From Shinella sp. PSBB067 (GTDB taxonomy: Bacteria; Pseudomonadota; Alphaproteobacteria; Rhizobiales; Rhizobiaceae): a stretch of DNA of 64,000 nt. Below are positions 16,675 through 25,847 of the stretch, one piece after another. Position 1 is the first letter of the stretch; every line of letters begins with the position of its first letter. The translations under genes were made by a program, and so were the position numbers. The notes under the pieces were generated by a model, which had not been told where the DNA came from, made no database searches, and was given only the letters and a program-made list of their open reading frames with translations. The DNA lies in assembly GCF_016839145.1 (NCBI RefSeq), contig NZ_CP069303.1, positions 3,162,001 to 3,226,000 on the forward strand, given 5' to 3'.

Positions 16675-18441
16675 ATGCACTATAGCAGCGGAAACTATGA
16701 AGCCTTCGTGCGTCCCCGCAAGCCCGAGGGCGCCGACAAGAAGACGGCCTGGTTTGTCGGTTCGGGGCTGGCGGGGCTTGCCGGCGCGGCCTTCCTGATC
16801 CGCGACGGCGGCGTTTCCGGCGACCGCATCACCATCCTTGAAGAGCTGGAAATCCCTGGTGGCGCGCTCGATGGTCTGGACGTGCCCGAAAAGGGCTTCG
16901 TCATTCGCGGCGGCCGCGAAATGGAAGAACATTTCGAGTGCCTGTGGGACCTTTATCGCTCGATCCCCTCGCTGGAGATCGAGGACGCCAGCGTGCTCGA
17001 CGAGTTCTACCGGCTCAACAAGGACGATCCCAACTTTTCGCTCCAGCGCACGACGCAGAACCAGGGCCAGGACGTGCCCGACAAAGCGCTGTTGACGCTA
17101 AACGACAAGGCCCAGAAGGACCTGCTCTCGGTCTTCCTCGCGACGCGCGAGGAGATGGAGAACAAGCGTATCAACGAGGTCTTCGGCGAAGACTTCCTCA
17201 AAAGCAATTTCTGGCTCTACTGGCGCACCATGTTCGCCTTCGAGGAATGGCATTCCGCGCTGGAGATGAAGCTCTACCTGCACCGCTTCATCCATCATAT
17301 CGGCAGTCTCGCCGACTTCTCCTCGCTCAAGTTCAACCGCTATAACCAGTATGAATCGATGGTCCTGCCGCTGGTGAAGTGGCTGACCGATCACGGCGTC
17401 ACGTTCCGCTACGGCGTCGAGGTCACCGATGTCGATTTCGACATCCAGCCCGGCCGCAAGCAAGCGACCCGCATTCACTGGAAAGAGCGCGGCGTCGAAG
17501 GCGGCGTCGATCTCGGGCCAGACGATCTCGTCTTCATCACGATCGGCTCGCTGACCGAGAATTCCGACAATGGCGACCACAGGACGCCGGCGAAGCTCAA
17601 TGAAGGACCGGCGCCGGCCTGGGACCTGTGGCGCCGCATCGCCGCGAAGGATCCGGCTTTCGGCCGCCCCGACGTGTTCGGCGCCCATATCCCGGAGACG
17701 AAATGGGCCTCCGCCTCCATCACTGCCCTCGACGCCCGCATTCCGGCCTATGTCGAGAAGATCACCAAGCGGAACCCCTTTACCGGCAAGATCGTCTCCG
17801 CCGGTATCGTCACGGTGAAGGACTCGGCGTGGCTGCTGAGCTGGACGGTTCATCGCCAGCCGCATTTCAAGAAGCAGCCCAAAGATCAGATGATCGCCTG
17901 GTTCTACGCGCTCTTTGTCGATTGCCCCGGCGACTTCGTGAAGAAGCCGATGCAGGAATGCACCGGTGAGGAGATCACCCAGGAATGGCTCTATCACCTC
18001 GGCGTGCCGGTCGAGGACATTCCCGAACTCGCGGCATCCGGCGCCAGCACCGTTCCCACGATGATGCCCTATATTACCGCCTTCTTCATGCCGCGCCAGG
18101 CGGGTGACCGGCCGGACGTGGTGCCGGAGGGCGCGGTCAACTTCGCCTTCATCGGCCAGTTCGCGGAATCGAAGCAGCGGGACTGCATCTTCACCACGGA
18201 ATATTCGGTGAGAACCCCGATGGAGGCCGTCTACACGCTGATGAATGTCGAGCGCGGCGTGCCGGAGGTCTTCAACTCGACCTATGATATTCGTACACTT
18301 CTTGCTGCGATCGGTCCGCTGCGGGACGGCAAGGGCATCGATCTTCCCGGACCGGCCTTCCTGCGCAAGCCGCTGATGAAGAAGCTCGAAGGCACGGAGA
18401 TCGCCAAGCTGCTCGAAGAGTTCCATCTGATCGAGGAGTGA
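16675..18441 (+). CDS. ohyA: Oleate hydratase (FAD-dependent)
   Basis: 588 residues, the MCRA/OhyA family, which adds water to the cis-9 double bond of oleate and related acids to give 10-hydroxy fatty acids. FAD binding is at VGSGLAGLAGAAFL (28-41). The flexible active-site loop is RGGREMEEHFECLWD (78 onward), with the catalytic Glu. GSLTENSDNGDHRTP and QRDCIFTTEYSVRTPMEAVY are diagnostic. No signal peptide; relatives act at the inner face of the membrane. It is the last gene of the TetR-thioesterase-dehydrogenase-hydratase operon. Confidence 0.95.
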   Translation: MHYSSGNYEAFVRPRKPEGADKKTAWFVGSGLAGLAGAAFLIRDGGVSGDRITILEELEIPGGALDGLDVPEKGFVIRGGREMEEHFECLWDLYRSIPSLEIEDASVLDEFYRLNKDDPNFSLQRTTQNQGQDVPDKALLTLNDKAQKDLLSVFLATREEMENKRINEVFGEDFLKSNFWLYWRTMFAFEEWHSALEMKLYLHRFIHHIGSLADFSSLKFNRYNQYESMVLPLVKWLTDHGVTFRYGVEVTDVDFDIQPGRKQATRIHWKERGVEGGVDLGPDDLVFITIGSLTENSDNGDHRTPAKLNEGPAPAWDLWRRIAAKDPAFGRPDVFGAHIPETKWASASITALDARIPAYVEKITKRNPFTGKIVSAGIVTVKDSAWLLSWTVHRQPHFKKQPKDQMIAWFYALFVDCPGDFVKKPMQECTGEEITQEWLYHLGVPVEDIPELAASGASTVPTMMPYITAFFMPRQAGDRPDVVPEGAVNFAFIGQFAESKQRDCIFTTEYSVRTPMEAVYTLMNVERGVPEVFNSTYDIRTLLAAIGPLRDGKGIDLPGPAFLRKPLMKKLEGTEIAKLLEEFHLIEE

Positions 18442-18482
18442 ACAAAGACCGGAAGGCACGCGCGGCGTGTGAAAGGTGATGA

Positions 18483-20972
18483 ATGGCCGACGACGATCAG
18501 AAGAGCGAACGCGCCGCCGAGGTGACTGGGGCGCACGGCCATCATCACCATCATGAGCCGGACGGCGAAACGCCGTCCGGTCACGTCGACCATGATCCGG
18601 TCTGTGGCATGGTGGTCGATCCCGCCAGGACCGCTCACAAGGCTGAGTATGAAGGCGAGCGTTACGCCTTCTGCTCGGCCGGCTGTAAGGCGAAGTTCGA
18701 CGCCGACCCCGTGCATTATGCAGCACGGGTAGCGCATGCCGAGCCGCACCATGAGGGTGCTGCTACCCATGGCGATCATTCCCACCCTAGCCACACCCAT
18801 AGACTTGATCGCCATGAGCATCACCCCGTTGCGGCGTTAACGGCAGCCGTAACGGAGGGCACGATCTGGACCTGCCCGATGCATCCGGAAATCCGCCGGG
18901 ACGCGCCGGGCAGTTGTCCGATCTGCGGCATGGCGCTGGAGCCGCTGATCGCGGCGGCGGATGCCGGACCCAGTCCCGAACTTGCCGATATGACCCGGCG
19001 CTTCTGGATCGGCCTCGCGCTCGCCTTGCCCGTGTTCCTGCTGGAGATGGGCGGCCACCTGATCCCGGCGCTGCACCATCTGGTGCCGATGCACATCTCG
19101 ATCTGGATCCAGTTCGCCCTGGCGACGCCGGTGGTGCTGTGGGCCGGATGGCCGTTCTTCGCGCGTGGCTGGGCGTCGATCGTCAACCGCAGCCTCAACA
19201 TGTTCACGCTGATCGCGATGGGGACCGGCGTCGCCTGGGGATACAGCGTCGTCGCGACATTCGCGCCGCAGCTCTTCCCGCAGGCTTTCCGTGACGCTGA
19301 TGGCGCGGTCGCGGTCTATTATGAGGCGGCCGCCGTCATCACCGTGCTGGTGCTGCTTGGTCAGGTTATGGAGTTGCGCGCCCGGGAACAGACGTCCGGC
19401 GCGATCCGCGCGCTTCTCAATCTCGCGCCGAAGACCGCACGACGCATCGGGGCAGACGGTGTGGAAGAAGATGTGCCGGTCGAGGCGATTGCGATCGGCG
19501 AGCGGCTCAGGGTCCGGCCCGGGGAAACCGTGCCGGTGGATGGCGTGGTCGAGCAGGGGCGCTCATCGATCGATGAATCGATGGTGACCGGCGAATCCAT
19601 GCCGGTGACGCGCGTAGTCGGCGAAGCGGTCGTAGGAGGGACGCTGAATCAGACCGGCGCGCTCGTCATCCGGGCGGAAAAAGTCGGGCGCGACACGATG
19701 CTGGCTCGCATCGTCCAGATGGTCGCGGATGCCCAGCGCTCGCGTGCGCCGATCCAGCGCATGGCTGATCAGGTGTCGGGCTGGTTCGTGCCGGTCGTCA
19801 TCGCCGTAGCGCTGCTCGCCTTCGCGGCCTGGGGTGTATGGGGGCTAGAGCCGCGTCTGGCGCATGGCCTGATCGCGGCCGTTTCCGTGCTGATCATTGC
19901 CTGCCCCTGCGCGCTCGGGCTTGCGACGCCGATGTCGATCATGGTCGGTATCGGCAAGGGGGCGGCCGCCGGCGTTCTGATCAAGAACGCGGAGGCGCTC
20001 GAGCGGATGGAGAAGATCGATACTCTGGTGATCGACAAGACCGGGACGCTTACCGAAGGCAAACCGGCGGTGACCCGGATCGTCGCGGCGCCGGGATTTG
20101 TCGAGGAGATCATCCTGCGGCTGGCGGCAGGTGTTGAAAAAGCCTCGGAGCATCCGCTTGCGCGCGCGATCGTGGCGGCTGCCGAGGAACGAAAGATCGC
20201 CATCCCCGATGTCGCCGATTTCGACTCGCCGACCGGTAAGGGCGCGGTCGGCGTGATCGAGGGACGGCAAGTGGTGCTCGGCAGCACCGCCTTTCTCGCC
20301 GAGCATGGGATCGATACGGCGTCGCTCGCCGGGCAGGCGGATGAGTTGCGCCGCGACGGTGCGACGGCGATCTATATCGGGATAGGCAATGCCATCGGCG
20401 GCATCTTCGCCATCGCCGACCCGATCAAGGCGACCACGCCTGAGGCACTGAAGGCCCTGCATGCCGAAGGCATCCGCATCGTCATGCTGACCGGCGACAA
20501 TCGCACCACGGCCGAAGCCGTCGCCAGAAAGCTCGGCATTGATGAGGTCGAGGCCGATGTGCTGCCGGACCAGAAGGCGGCGGTGGTAGAGCGCCTGAAG
20601 GCGCAGGGCAAGGTGGTGGCCATGGCGGGTGACGGCGTAAATGACGCGCCGGCGCTCGCCGCCGCTGATGTCGGCATAGCCATGGGATCAGGGACCGACG
20701 TTGCCATCGAGAGCGCGGGGGTAACGCTGCTCAAGGGCGATCTCACCGGCATTGTCCGCGCGCGACGCCTGTCGCAGGCGACGATGGCCAACATCCGCCA
20801 GAACCTCGCCTTCGCTTTCATCTACAATGCGGCAGGCGTGCCGATCGCGGCGGGGGCGCTCTATCCCACGTTTGGACTGCTGCTGTCGCCGATCATCGCT
20901 GCGGCGGCGATGGCGCTGTCGTCCGTCAGCGTCATTGGCAATTCGCTGCGATTGCGCGCCTTGAAGATCTGA
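18483..20972 (+). CDS. Cu+-type P1B-1 heavy-metal ATPase with YHS and HMBD domains
   Basis: 829-residue metal exporter. The N-terminus has a His run, a YHS domain (DPVCGM 38-43, CSAGC 64-68), a second His-rich linker and an HMBD ([20 protein letters not shown], 131-150). The ATPase core shows TGES (369-372), CPC (474-476), DKTGT (518-522), [16 protein letters not shown] and a final YN/MSSS-type motif ([24 protein letters not shown]). CPC plus these helices marks Cu+/Ag+ export. It starts 41 bp after oleate hydratase, with AAAGGTG as ribosome site. The copA/silP label fits but the metal is inferred. Confidence 0.93.
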   Translation: MADDDQKSERAAEVTGAHGHHHHHEPDGETPSGHVDHDPVCGMVVDPARTAHKAEYEGERYAFCSAGCKAKFDADPVHYAARVAHAEPHHEGAATHGDHSHPSHTHRLDRHEHHPVAALTAAVTEGTIWTCPMHPEIRRDAPGSCPICGMALEPLIAAADAGPSPELADMTRRFWIGLALALPVFLLEMGGHLIPALHHLVPMHISIWIQFALATPVVLWAGWPFFARGWASIVNRSLNMFTLIAMGTGVAWGYSVVATFAPQLFPQAFRDADGAVAVYYEAAAVITVLVLLGQVMELRAREQTSGAIRALLNLAPKTARRIGADGVEEDVPVEAIAIGERLRVRPGETVPVDGVVEQGRSSIDESMVTGESMPVTRVVGEAVVGGTLNQTGALVIRAEKVGRDTMLARIVQMVADAQRSRAPIQRMADQVSGWFVPVVIAVALLAFAAWGVWGLEPRLAHGLIAAVSVLIIACPCALGLATPMSIMVGIGKGAAAGVLIKNAEALERMEKIDTLVIDKTGTLTEGKPAVTRIVAAPGFVEEIILRLAAGVEKASEHPLARAIVAAAEERKIAIPDVADFDSPTGKGAVGVIEGRQVVLGSTAFLAEHGIDTASLAGQADELRRDGATAIYIGIGNAIGGIFAIADPIKATTPEALKALHAEGIRIVMLTGDNRTTAEAVARKLGIDEVEADVLPDQKAAVVERLKAQGKVVAMAGDGVNDAPALAAADVGIAMGSGTDVAIESAGVTLLKGDLTGIVRARRLSQATMANIRQNLAFAFIYNAAGVPIAAGALYPTFGLLLSPIIAAAAMALSSVSVIGNSLRLRALKI

Positions 20973-21044
20973 CGATCGGGCGATCCTCACCTAACGGCCA
21001 CTGCCACCCGCAAATTGTGCTGAAAGCAAAACCGAGCCGCCAAA

Positions 21045-21060
21045 CTTGAATGATCGTTCC
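21045..21060. promoter_or_regulatory. TetR operator copy 1
   Basis: CTTGAATGATCGTTCC, 20 bp upstream of the TetR start. Its core GAATGATCGTTC is a near palindrome (GAAYGATCRTTC). The same 16 bp occur inverted at 21668-21683. Confidence 0.75.
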
Positions 21061-21080
21061 AGAATCGCTATACATGGCTT

Positions 21081-21647
21081 ATGGCAAGACCTCGAGAATT
21101 CGATACGGATGCTGCCCTGGACGGTGCGATCGCCGTGTTCAGCGAGCATGGGTATGAGGGCAGTTCGGCGCAGATGCTCGTGGACGCCATGGGCATCGGG
21201 CGGCAGAGCCTCTACGCGGCCTTCGGCGACAAGTGGCAGCTCTATTGCGCGGCGGTGCGGCGCTACGGCATGGGCGAATGCGCGGCGCATTTCGAGGCGC
21301 TTCGCAGCGGCGCGCGCGCCATCGACGGGATTGCCGCCATGCTGCGCCATGTCGTGGAGACAGCGTACACGCCCTGTCTCGGCGTCGGCTCGACCTGCGA
21401 GTTCGGTGCCTCGCGGCCGGACCTGGTCGATATCCATGCGGCACTGGGCAGGACATTGCACATGGCCATCGTCGCCCGCATGTGCGACGCGCAGCGTGAG
21501 GGCGATGTTGCAGCCAGCCTCGATCCCGAGGCTCTCGCGCAATTCCTGATCGCCAATATCGCCGGGATCCGCGTCGCCGGGCGTGGCGGCGCCGACCGAT
21601 CAACCCTGGCTGCCCTGCAGGAGATGGTCATGCGCGCGCTGCGCTGA
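21081..21647 (+). CDS. TetR-family transcriptional regulator
   Basis: 188 residues. The N-terminal HTH (MARPREFDTDAALDGAI, GYEGSSAQMLVDAMGIGRQSLYAAFGDK in helix-turn-helix order) belongs to the TetR branch with MARPREFD starts. The C-terminal domain contains CEFGASRPDLVDIHAALGR, typical of regulators next to oxidoreductases, with one Cys in TYTPCLGVGSTC-like context. It lies 49 bp upstream of the quinone oxidoreductase gene, and identical operators flank it, so it represses both itself and the reductase. Confidence 0.9.
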   Translation: MARPREFDTDAALDGAIAVFSEHGYEGSSAQMLVDAMGIGRQSLYAAFGDKWQLYCAAVRRYGMGECAAHFEALRSGARAIDGIAAMLRHVVETAYTPCLGVGSTCEFGASRPDLVDIHAALGRTLHMAIVARMCDAQREGDVAASLDPEALAQFLIANIAGIRVAGRGGADRSTLAALQEMVMRALR

Positions 21648-21667
21648 CCCCTTTTTTGACCGATTGC

Positions 21668-21683
21668 GGAACGATCATTCAAG
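21668..21683. promoter_or_regulatory. TetR operator copy 2
   Basis: GGAACGATCATTCAAG, the exact reverse complement of the site at 21045, located 14 bp before the quinone oxidoreductase ATG and overlapping its leader. Confidence 0.75.
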
Positions 21684-21696
21684 ATAGGAGAAAGAC

Positions 21697-22677
21697 ATGC
21701 GAGCAGTAGTGATGACCGCGACCGGTGGCCGCGAGGTGCTGGAGCAGATCGAGCGACCGGAGCCTGTCGCCGGGCCGGGCGAGGCGCTGGTCGAGATCGC
21801 GGTTGCCGGGGTCAACTTCATGGATATCGGCGTGCGTCAGGGGATTGCCTGGACTGACATGCCCAATCCCAAGATCCTGGGCGTCGAAGGCGTCGGTCGA
21901 GTTCTGGCAGTCGGCGAAGGCGTCGAGGCTGTTCAGCCCGGCCAGCGTGTCGCCTGGGTCTATGCGCCCGGCAGTTATGCTGAGCGGATCGCGATCCCGG
22001 CAACGTCGCTGGTGCCGGTTCCCGATGCGGTCGACGATCGAACGGCGGCCTCGATCATGATGCAGGGGCTGACCGCCAGCCATTTCGCGACCGACTTCTA
22101 TCCGGTGCAGCCCGGTGATGTTGCCTTCGTTCACGCTGCGGCAGGAGGTGTCGGCCTGCTCCTGACCCAGATCATCAAGTTGCGCGGTGGCCGGGTGATC
22201 GGTCGGGTTTCATCTGAGGACAAGGTCGCCGTCGCCCGGGAAGTGGGCGCAGACCATGTCATTGTCGACACGGAAGGGCGATTTGCCGAAGAGGCGCTGC
22301 GCCTGACCGATGGAGAGGGCGTCCATGTCGTCTATGACGGATCGGGACCGACGACGTTTCAGGGGTCGCTCGACGTTCTACGCCGCTCTGGCACCTTTTG
22401 CTGGTATGGCCCGGTGCTGGGCGGTCCGGGGCCACTCGATATCATGAGCCTGCCCAGGAGCATCAAGATCGGCTACGCGGTCTTCTTCGATCACGTGCAT
22501 ACCCCGGTCCTTCGCAAGCATGCGGCGCAGCTCTTTCAGTGGGTCGCGGACGGCAAGCTCAAGGTCCGGATCGGCGGCGAATGTAGAAAAGTAGGGACCT
22601 TCGAGACATCCTTGTTTTTGACTTTCGATCACGAGGATAATCGCGATGATGACATTCCGACGGGAAGTTTCACATAA
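21697..22677 (+). pseudogene. Quinone oxidoreductase (zinc-type MDR), C-terminus replaced by IS sequence
   Basis: NADPH:quinone reductase-type MDR enzyme. The GroES-like domain (VAGVNFMDIGVRQG, PKILGVEGVGRVLAVGEGV) is followed by a Rossmann domain with HAAAGGVGLLLTQI. The native frame runs to LKVRIGGE, where relatives have about 25-30 more residues. At 22582 the IS481 end begins and the frame reads CRKVGTFETSL and on to a stop at 22677 inside IS sequence. The loss removes the last strand and helix of the fold, so activity is doubtful. The upstream operator and ribosome site (AGGAG) are intact. Confidence 0.85.
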
Positions 22678-22794
22678 GCTGCGCGTTCTTCAACATGCCG
22701 AGCGTCACGGTGACGTATCGCAAACCTGCCGCTATTTCGGTATTGGCAGAGCCAGTTTCTATCGATGGAAATCGGCTTTCGAGCGCTATGGCGA
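22582..22794 (+). mobile_element. IS481 5' fragment, 213 bp
   Basis: Starts TGTAGAAAAGTAGGGACC and is nearly identical to the right end of the element at 7380-8376 but in the opposite orientation. Similarity stops abruptly after GCGCTATGGCGA, within the transposase HTH region. The partial transposase frame from 22646 ends in unrelated sequence at 22828. Confidence 0.88.
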
Positions 22795-22920
22795 ACTTAA
22801 GGACGTTCGGACGTATGGCAGCCCGTAAAAAATGAGGGCATAGCAATCCAATCCTCTCGGATCACTTGCATCGGTATCGAACAGATTCGTTCCCGACATT
22901 GGGTAGACGCTCTCGTTTGG

Positions 22921-23136
22921 CTACCATTCGTGGTCCGGGTCGATGAGAAACACGGGTACATCGACTTTTGGTCCACCGGCCGCGCGCAGAAGTTCCACGC
23001 ATCTGTTGCGTTCTTGCTCGATTGCCTCGCAGATCATCTTGACGGGGTCTTTCTGGCCGCGGGCGAGGTGACGCGCCGCAATGGACCAAGCGGTTTGTTC
23101 CACGTCAGATCGAAAGACAGACGTCTTCTCCCGCAT
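22921..23136 (-). CDS. Small hypothetical protein, 71 aa
   Basis: Unrecognised. Starts MREKTSVFRSDVEQTAW and contains ARHLARGQKDPVKMICEAIEQERNR, a predicted amphipathic helix, and ends VFLIDPDHEW. An AAGGAG site lies 7 nt before the ATG at 23136, which is good support for translation. No neighbour gives a function. Confidence 0.55.
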   Translation of the reverse strand: MREKTSVFRSDVEQTAWSIAARHLARGQKDPVKMICEAIEQERNRCVELLRAAGGPKVDVPVFLIDPDHEW

Positions 23137-23608
23137 ACCCAAGCTCCTTCACAATTCGCCTACTAACCTACTCACCAGCCTTGCCCCAACCTTGGCATCG
23201 GCGGCGGATGTCTGCGGTCACGAATGATAAGGCGTGTTCTGCGAGGTTGTGGTCTGAGAAGCCGCCATTGCCTGACGTGCGTGGCGGGCATTGCCACCTC
23301 GCGCGGTCATCTGGCGAAAGATAACGGGCAGCCCGCCGTTTCGATGTGCTTCGACCATATCGATTCGCGCCGAACCACCCCGTTGCTGCAGAGCCTCCTC
23401 GAGCATACGTCGCTATCGACAGATCCAACGATACCCGTCCCGAAACGGGACCGTTCGATCGACTGCCTCAGGCCGATCAAGGAGTAGCGTGTTTCGACCG
23501 ACGAGATTGATTAACCTTGAAAACCCGCGTCCTTCATCGCTGCCGCACAAGTGCGCGACGGGGTGGTAGAAGCGAGTTGCTTCCTCTAACGCCGACGAGA
23601 ATTGAACG
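23137..23608. other. 472-bp stretch without a supported gene
   Basis: Between two small hypothetical genes pointing away from each other. A minus-strand frame around 23218-23406 has a protein-like stretch (MLEEALQQRGGSARIDMVEAH) but no ribosome site and an unconvincing end. Promoters for both flanking genes must lie here. Confidence 0.4.
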
Positions 23609-23809
23609 ATGTCCGATCCGACGTTACAACCTCCGACACGACCTGGGCCACAACGCCTGCAGAGTGTGATCGATGACCTGAACCGCGAGATCGTTCGGGC
23701 GCGCGCTACGGGCGAGCCGATTCGATTCGATCTCTATTTGGCAAGGCGCATTCTGGAAAGGGCGATGCGACGATGCGGATTTGACCCCGGTACGCCGTGG
23801 CGGTCTTGA
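23609..23809 (+). CDS. Small hypothetical protein, 66 aa
   Basis: Unrecognised. A Pro-rich start (MSDPTLQPPTRPGPQRL) is followed by a charged helix (SVIDDLNREIVRARATGEP) and LYLARRILERAMRRCGFDPG. The composition is credible for a real cytosolic protein. The ribosome site is weak (GACGAGAA). It stands alone next to the IS3 element. Confidence 0.45.
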   Translation: MSDPTLQPPTRPGPQRLQSVIDDLNREIVRARATGEPIRFDLYLARRILERAMRRCGFDPGTPWRS

Positions 23810-23964
23810 GATGACAACGTTTATTACTAATGTTGTACCTCACGCCTAAGCTCCTGCACGATATCCTCGCAGGTAGGGCACGGTTTACCGCCAGGCCGTT
23901 AATAGAGCTGGCTCGGTTTGTCTGAACAGTTTCGGGCGTGTTGCTAATTGGATTTCTGCCTCGA

Positions 23965-24795
23965 TTATGCCGCCACCATCATTGGTGCCAGCGCGTTGAA
24001 GTAGGCCCGATCCGGCGTCTGCCGGTCAAGGGATGAATGTGGGCGTCGGCTATTGTAAAAGGTCAGATATCTGCCAATGCCGACGCGGGCCTCGGACACG
24101 GTCTTGTAGGCGTGGAGGTAGACTTCCTCGTATTTGATCGAACGCCAGAGCCGCTCGACGAAGACGTTGTCCCGCCACGCACCCTTGCCATCCATCGAGA
24201 TGGCGATTTCCGCCTTCTTCAGCACCGCCGTGAAGTCCATCGAGGTGAACTGCGATCCCTGGTCGGTATTGAATATGTCGGGTTTGCCATAACGGGCCAG
24301 CGCTTCCTCGACTGCTTCGATGCAGAAGGCCGTTTCCATCGTAATCGATAGTCGCCACGACAGAACCCTCCGGCTGAACCAATCGACGACGGCGCAGAGA
24401 TAGACAAAGCCGCGTGCCATTGGAACGTAGGTTATGTCCATTGCCCACACCTGGTTGGGTCGGGTGACCGCCAGCTTGCGCAGGAGGTAGGGATAGATTT
24501 TGTGCCCAGACGCTGGTTTCGACGTGTTCGGGCGACGGCAAATCGCTTCGATGCCCATCTTCTTCATCAGCGTGGCGACGTGCAGCCGCCCGGTTTCCAA
24601 CCCTTCTCCTCTCAAGAGCCCTTGCAACATCCGACTTCCGGCAAACGGGTAGTCGAGGTGCAGTTCGTCGATCCGCCGCATCAAGGCCAGATCGCCATCG
24701 GACACTGGACGCGGTCGATAATAGACGCTTCCACGGCTGAAGCCGAGAAGCTTCGCCTGGCGCACGACGGATAGCTTGTGCTCGCGGTCGATCAT
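23965..24795 (-). CDS. IS3-family transposase OrfB (DDE)
   Basis: 276 residues. The N-terminal HTH_21 segment (VVRQAKLLGFSRGSVYYRPRP) precedes the rve integrase core: D in AMDITYVP, D in NTDQGSQFTS and E in VFVERLWRSIKYEE form the DDE triad. The end FYNSRRPHSSLDRQTPDRAY is standard. The ATG overlaps the orfA stop (ATGA at 24792-24795) after GGAAAGAA, so coupling or frameshifting gives OrfAB. It appears intact. Confidence 0.93.
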   Translation of the reverse strand: MIDREHKLSVVRQAKLLGFSRGSVYYRPRPVSDGDLALMRRIDELHLDYPFAGSRMLQGLLRGEGLETGRLHVATLMKKMGIEAICRRPNTSKPASGHKIYPYLLRKLAVTRPNQVWAMDITYVPMARGFVYLCAVVDWFSRRVLSWRLSITMETAFCIEAVEEALARYGKPDIFNTDQGSQFTSMDFTAVLKKAEIAISMDGKGAWRDNVFVERLWRSIKYEEVYLHAYKTVSEARVGIGRYLTFYNSRRPHSSLDRQTPDRAYFNALAPMMVAA

Positions 24796-25103
24796 TTCTT
24801 TCCGCCCAGCAATCCCGCCTTGCCGAGCGCACCGGATAAAAAATCGTTCTCCAGTGTCAGTTCGCCGATTTTGGCGTGCAGCGTTTTGACATCGACGGTC
24901 GGACCCGTTGGCTCCGCCTTCGTTTCATCGCCGAACACACCCGTCGCCCCCTCAAGGAGCTGGTCTTTGCATTGCTTGATTTGGTTGGCATGCACATCGA
25001 ACTGCTGGGACAACTCCACCAGCGTCTGCTCACCTCGGATGGCGGCGAGCGCCACCTTTGCCTTGAAAGCCGGGCTGTGGTTCCGGCGCGGTCGTCTCGT
25101 CAT
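24792..25103 (-). CDS. IS3-family transposase OrfA
   Basis: 103 residues from ATG 25103, which has an AGGAG ribosome site; an upstream GTG/ATG extension to 25124 would start inside the IS end. HTH: HSPAFKAKVALAAIRGE, LVELSQQFDVHANQIKQCKDQLL. The C-terminal leucine zipper region LHAKIGELTLENDFLSGAL dimerises it in relatives. Confidence 0.92.
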   Translation of the reverse strand: MTRRPRRNHSPAFKAKVALAAIRGEQTLVELSQQFDVHANQIKQCKDQLLEGATGVFGDETKAEPTGPTVDVKTLHAKIGELTLENDFLSGALGKAGLLGGKK

Positions 25104-25124
25104 GCTATCTCCTGTTCCCGGCAT

Positions 25125-25847
25125 CTAAGCCGAAGTCAGGTAGAAATTCCACTTATCCCCGCTGTGCAGATTTCCCGAGCCAGCTCTGTCGAGCAGAGCG
25201 GCGGTCATTTTGGCGTCGCCGAATACGGCGGGCCACTCGCCGAACGCCAGGTTTGTCGTGACGATGATCGAGGTCCGCTCGTAGAGCCTGCTGATCAGAT
25301 GGAAGAGGAGCTGGCCGCCGGCCTGAGCGAATGGGAGGTAGCCGAGTTCGTCCATGATGACGAAGTCGAGCCTGGTGATGAAGTCGGCCAGCCGCCCCTG
25401 CTTTCCGCTACGTGCCTCCGTCTCAAGCCGATTGACGAGGTCGACGACGTTGAAGAAGCGACCGCGTGCTCCGTTGCGGATCAGAGCACGAGCAAGGGCG
25501 ATGGACAAGTGGGACTTCCCCGTGCCGGTTCCGCCGACCAGAACGATATTGTGCTGCTCGGCGAGGAAGGCTCCTGTCGCAAGCTGGCGCACGAGCCCTT
25601 CGTTGACCGGCGTGTCGGTGAAGTCGAAGTCGTCGATGTCCTTGGCCAGCGGCAGCTTGGCGACGGTGATCTGGTATTTGATGGAGCGTGCTTGCTTCTC
25701 GGCGATCTCCGACTGTAGCAGGTCACCCACGATGCGCGGCGGTTCGTGCTGCCGCTTGATGCCGGAGGCCATGATCTCGTCATAAGCGCTGCGCATGCCG
25801 AACAGCTTCAGCGTGCCCATCATGTCGAGGATTTGGGATCGTTCCAT
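25125..25847 (-). CDS. istB: IS21-family helper ATPase IstB, C-terminus replaced
   Basis: AAA+ ATPase that helps IstA transposition. Walker A is [10 protein letters not shown] at about residues 105-113, Walker B is [12 protein letters not shown], with sensor region [13 protein letters not shown]. Native sequence runs to AALLDR. The last 20 or so codons ([19 protein letters not shown]) are encoded by the end of the inserted IS3 element instead of the usual His/Cys, TGNDS and basic tail. The function is therefore uncertain. It starts 1 bp after the istA stop. Confidence 0.9.
   Translation of the reverse strand: MERSQILDMMGTLKLFGMRSAYDEIMASGIKRQHEPPRIVGDLLQSEIAEKQARSIKYQITVAKLPLAKDIDDFDFTDTPVNEGLVRQLATGAFLAEQHNIVLVGGTGTGKSHLSIALARALIRNGARGRFFNVVDLVNRLETEARSGKQGRLADFITRLDFVIMDELGYLPFAQAGGQLLFHLISRLYERTSIIVTTNLAFGEWPAVFGDAKMTAALLDRAGSGNLHSGDKWNFYLTSA

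Larger units (their letters stand above)
23909..25182 (-). mobile_element. IS3-family insertion sequence inserted in an IS21 istB gene
   Basis: Inverted ends begin TGGCTCGG and match again at TCTG and ACAG (TGGCTCGG-N4-TCTG-N-ACAG) at 23909 and, reading inward, from 25182. The identity extends 5 bp outside (AGAGC) on both sides. The element carries overlapping orfA and orfB. Its right end lies inside the istB frame. The rest of istB is not found beyond the left end, so a deletion accompanied the insertion. Confidence 0.8.

Noticed and set aside
22646..22828. Independent 60-aa DNA-binding protein
   Set aside because: It is the start of the IS481 transposase running out of the IS fragment into unrelated sequence.
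23218..23406. Minus-strand frame of 62 codons between small hypothetical genes
   Set aside because: No ribosome site, ends in low-complexity Ser/Thr sequence and has no recognisable family.
23828..23898. Minus-strand 23-codon frame ending IVQELRREVQH with a CPTC motif beside the IS3 end
   Set aside because: Looks protein-like but is bounded by a stop directly upstream and is too short to separate a gene remnant from chance.
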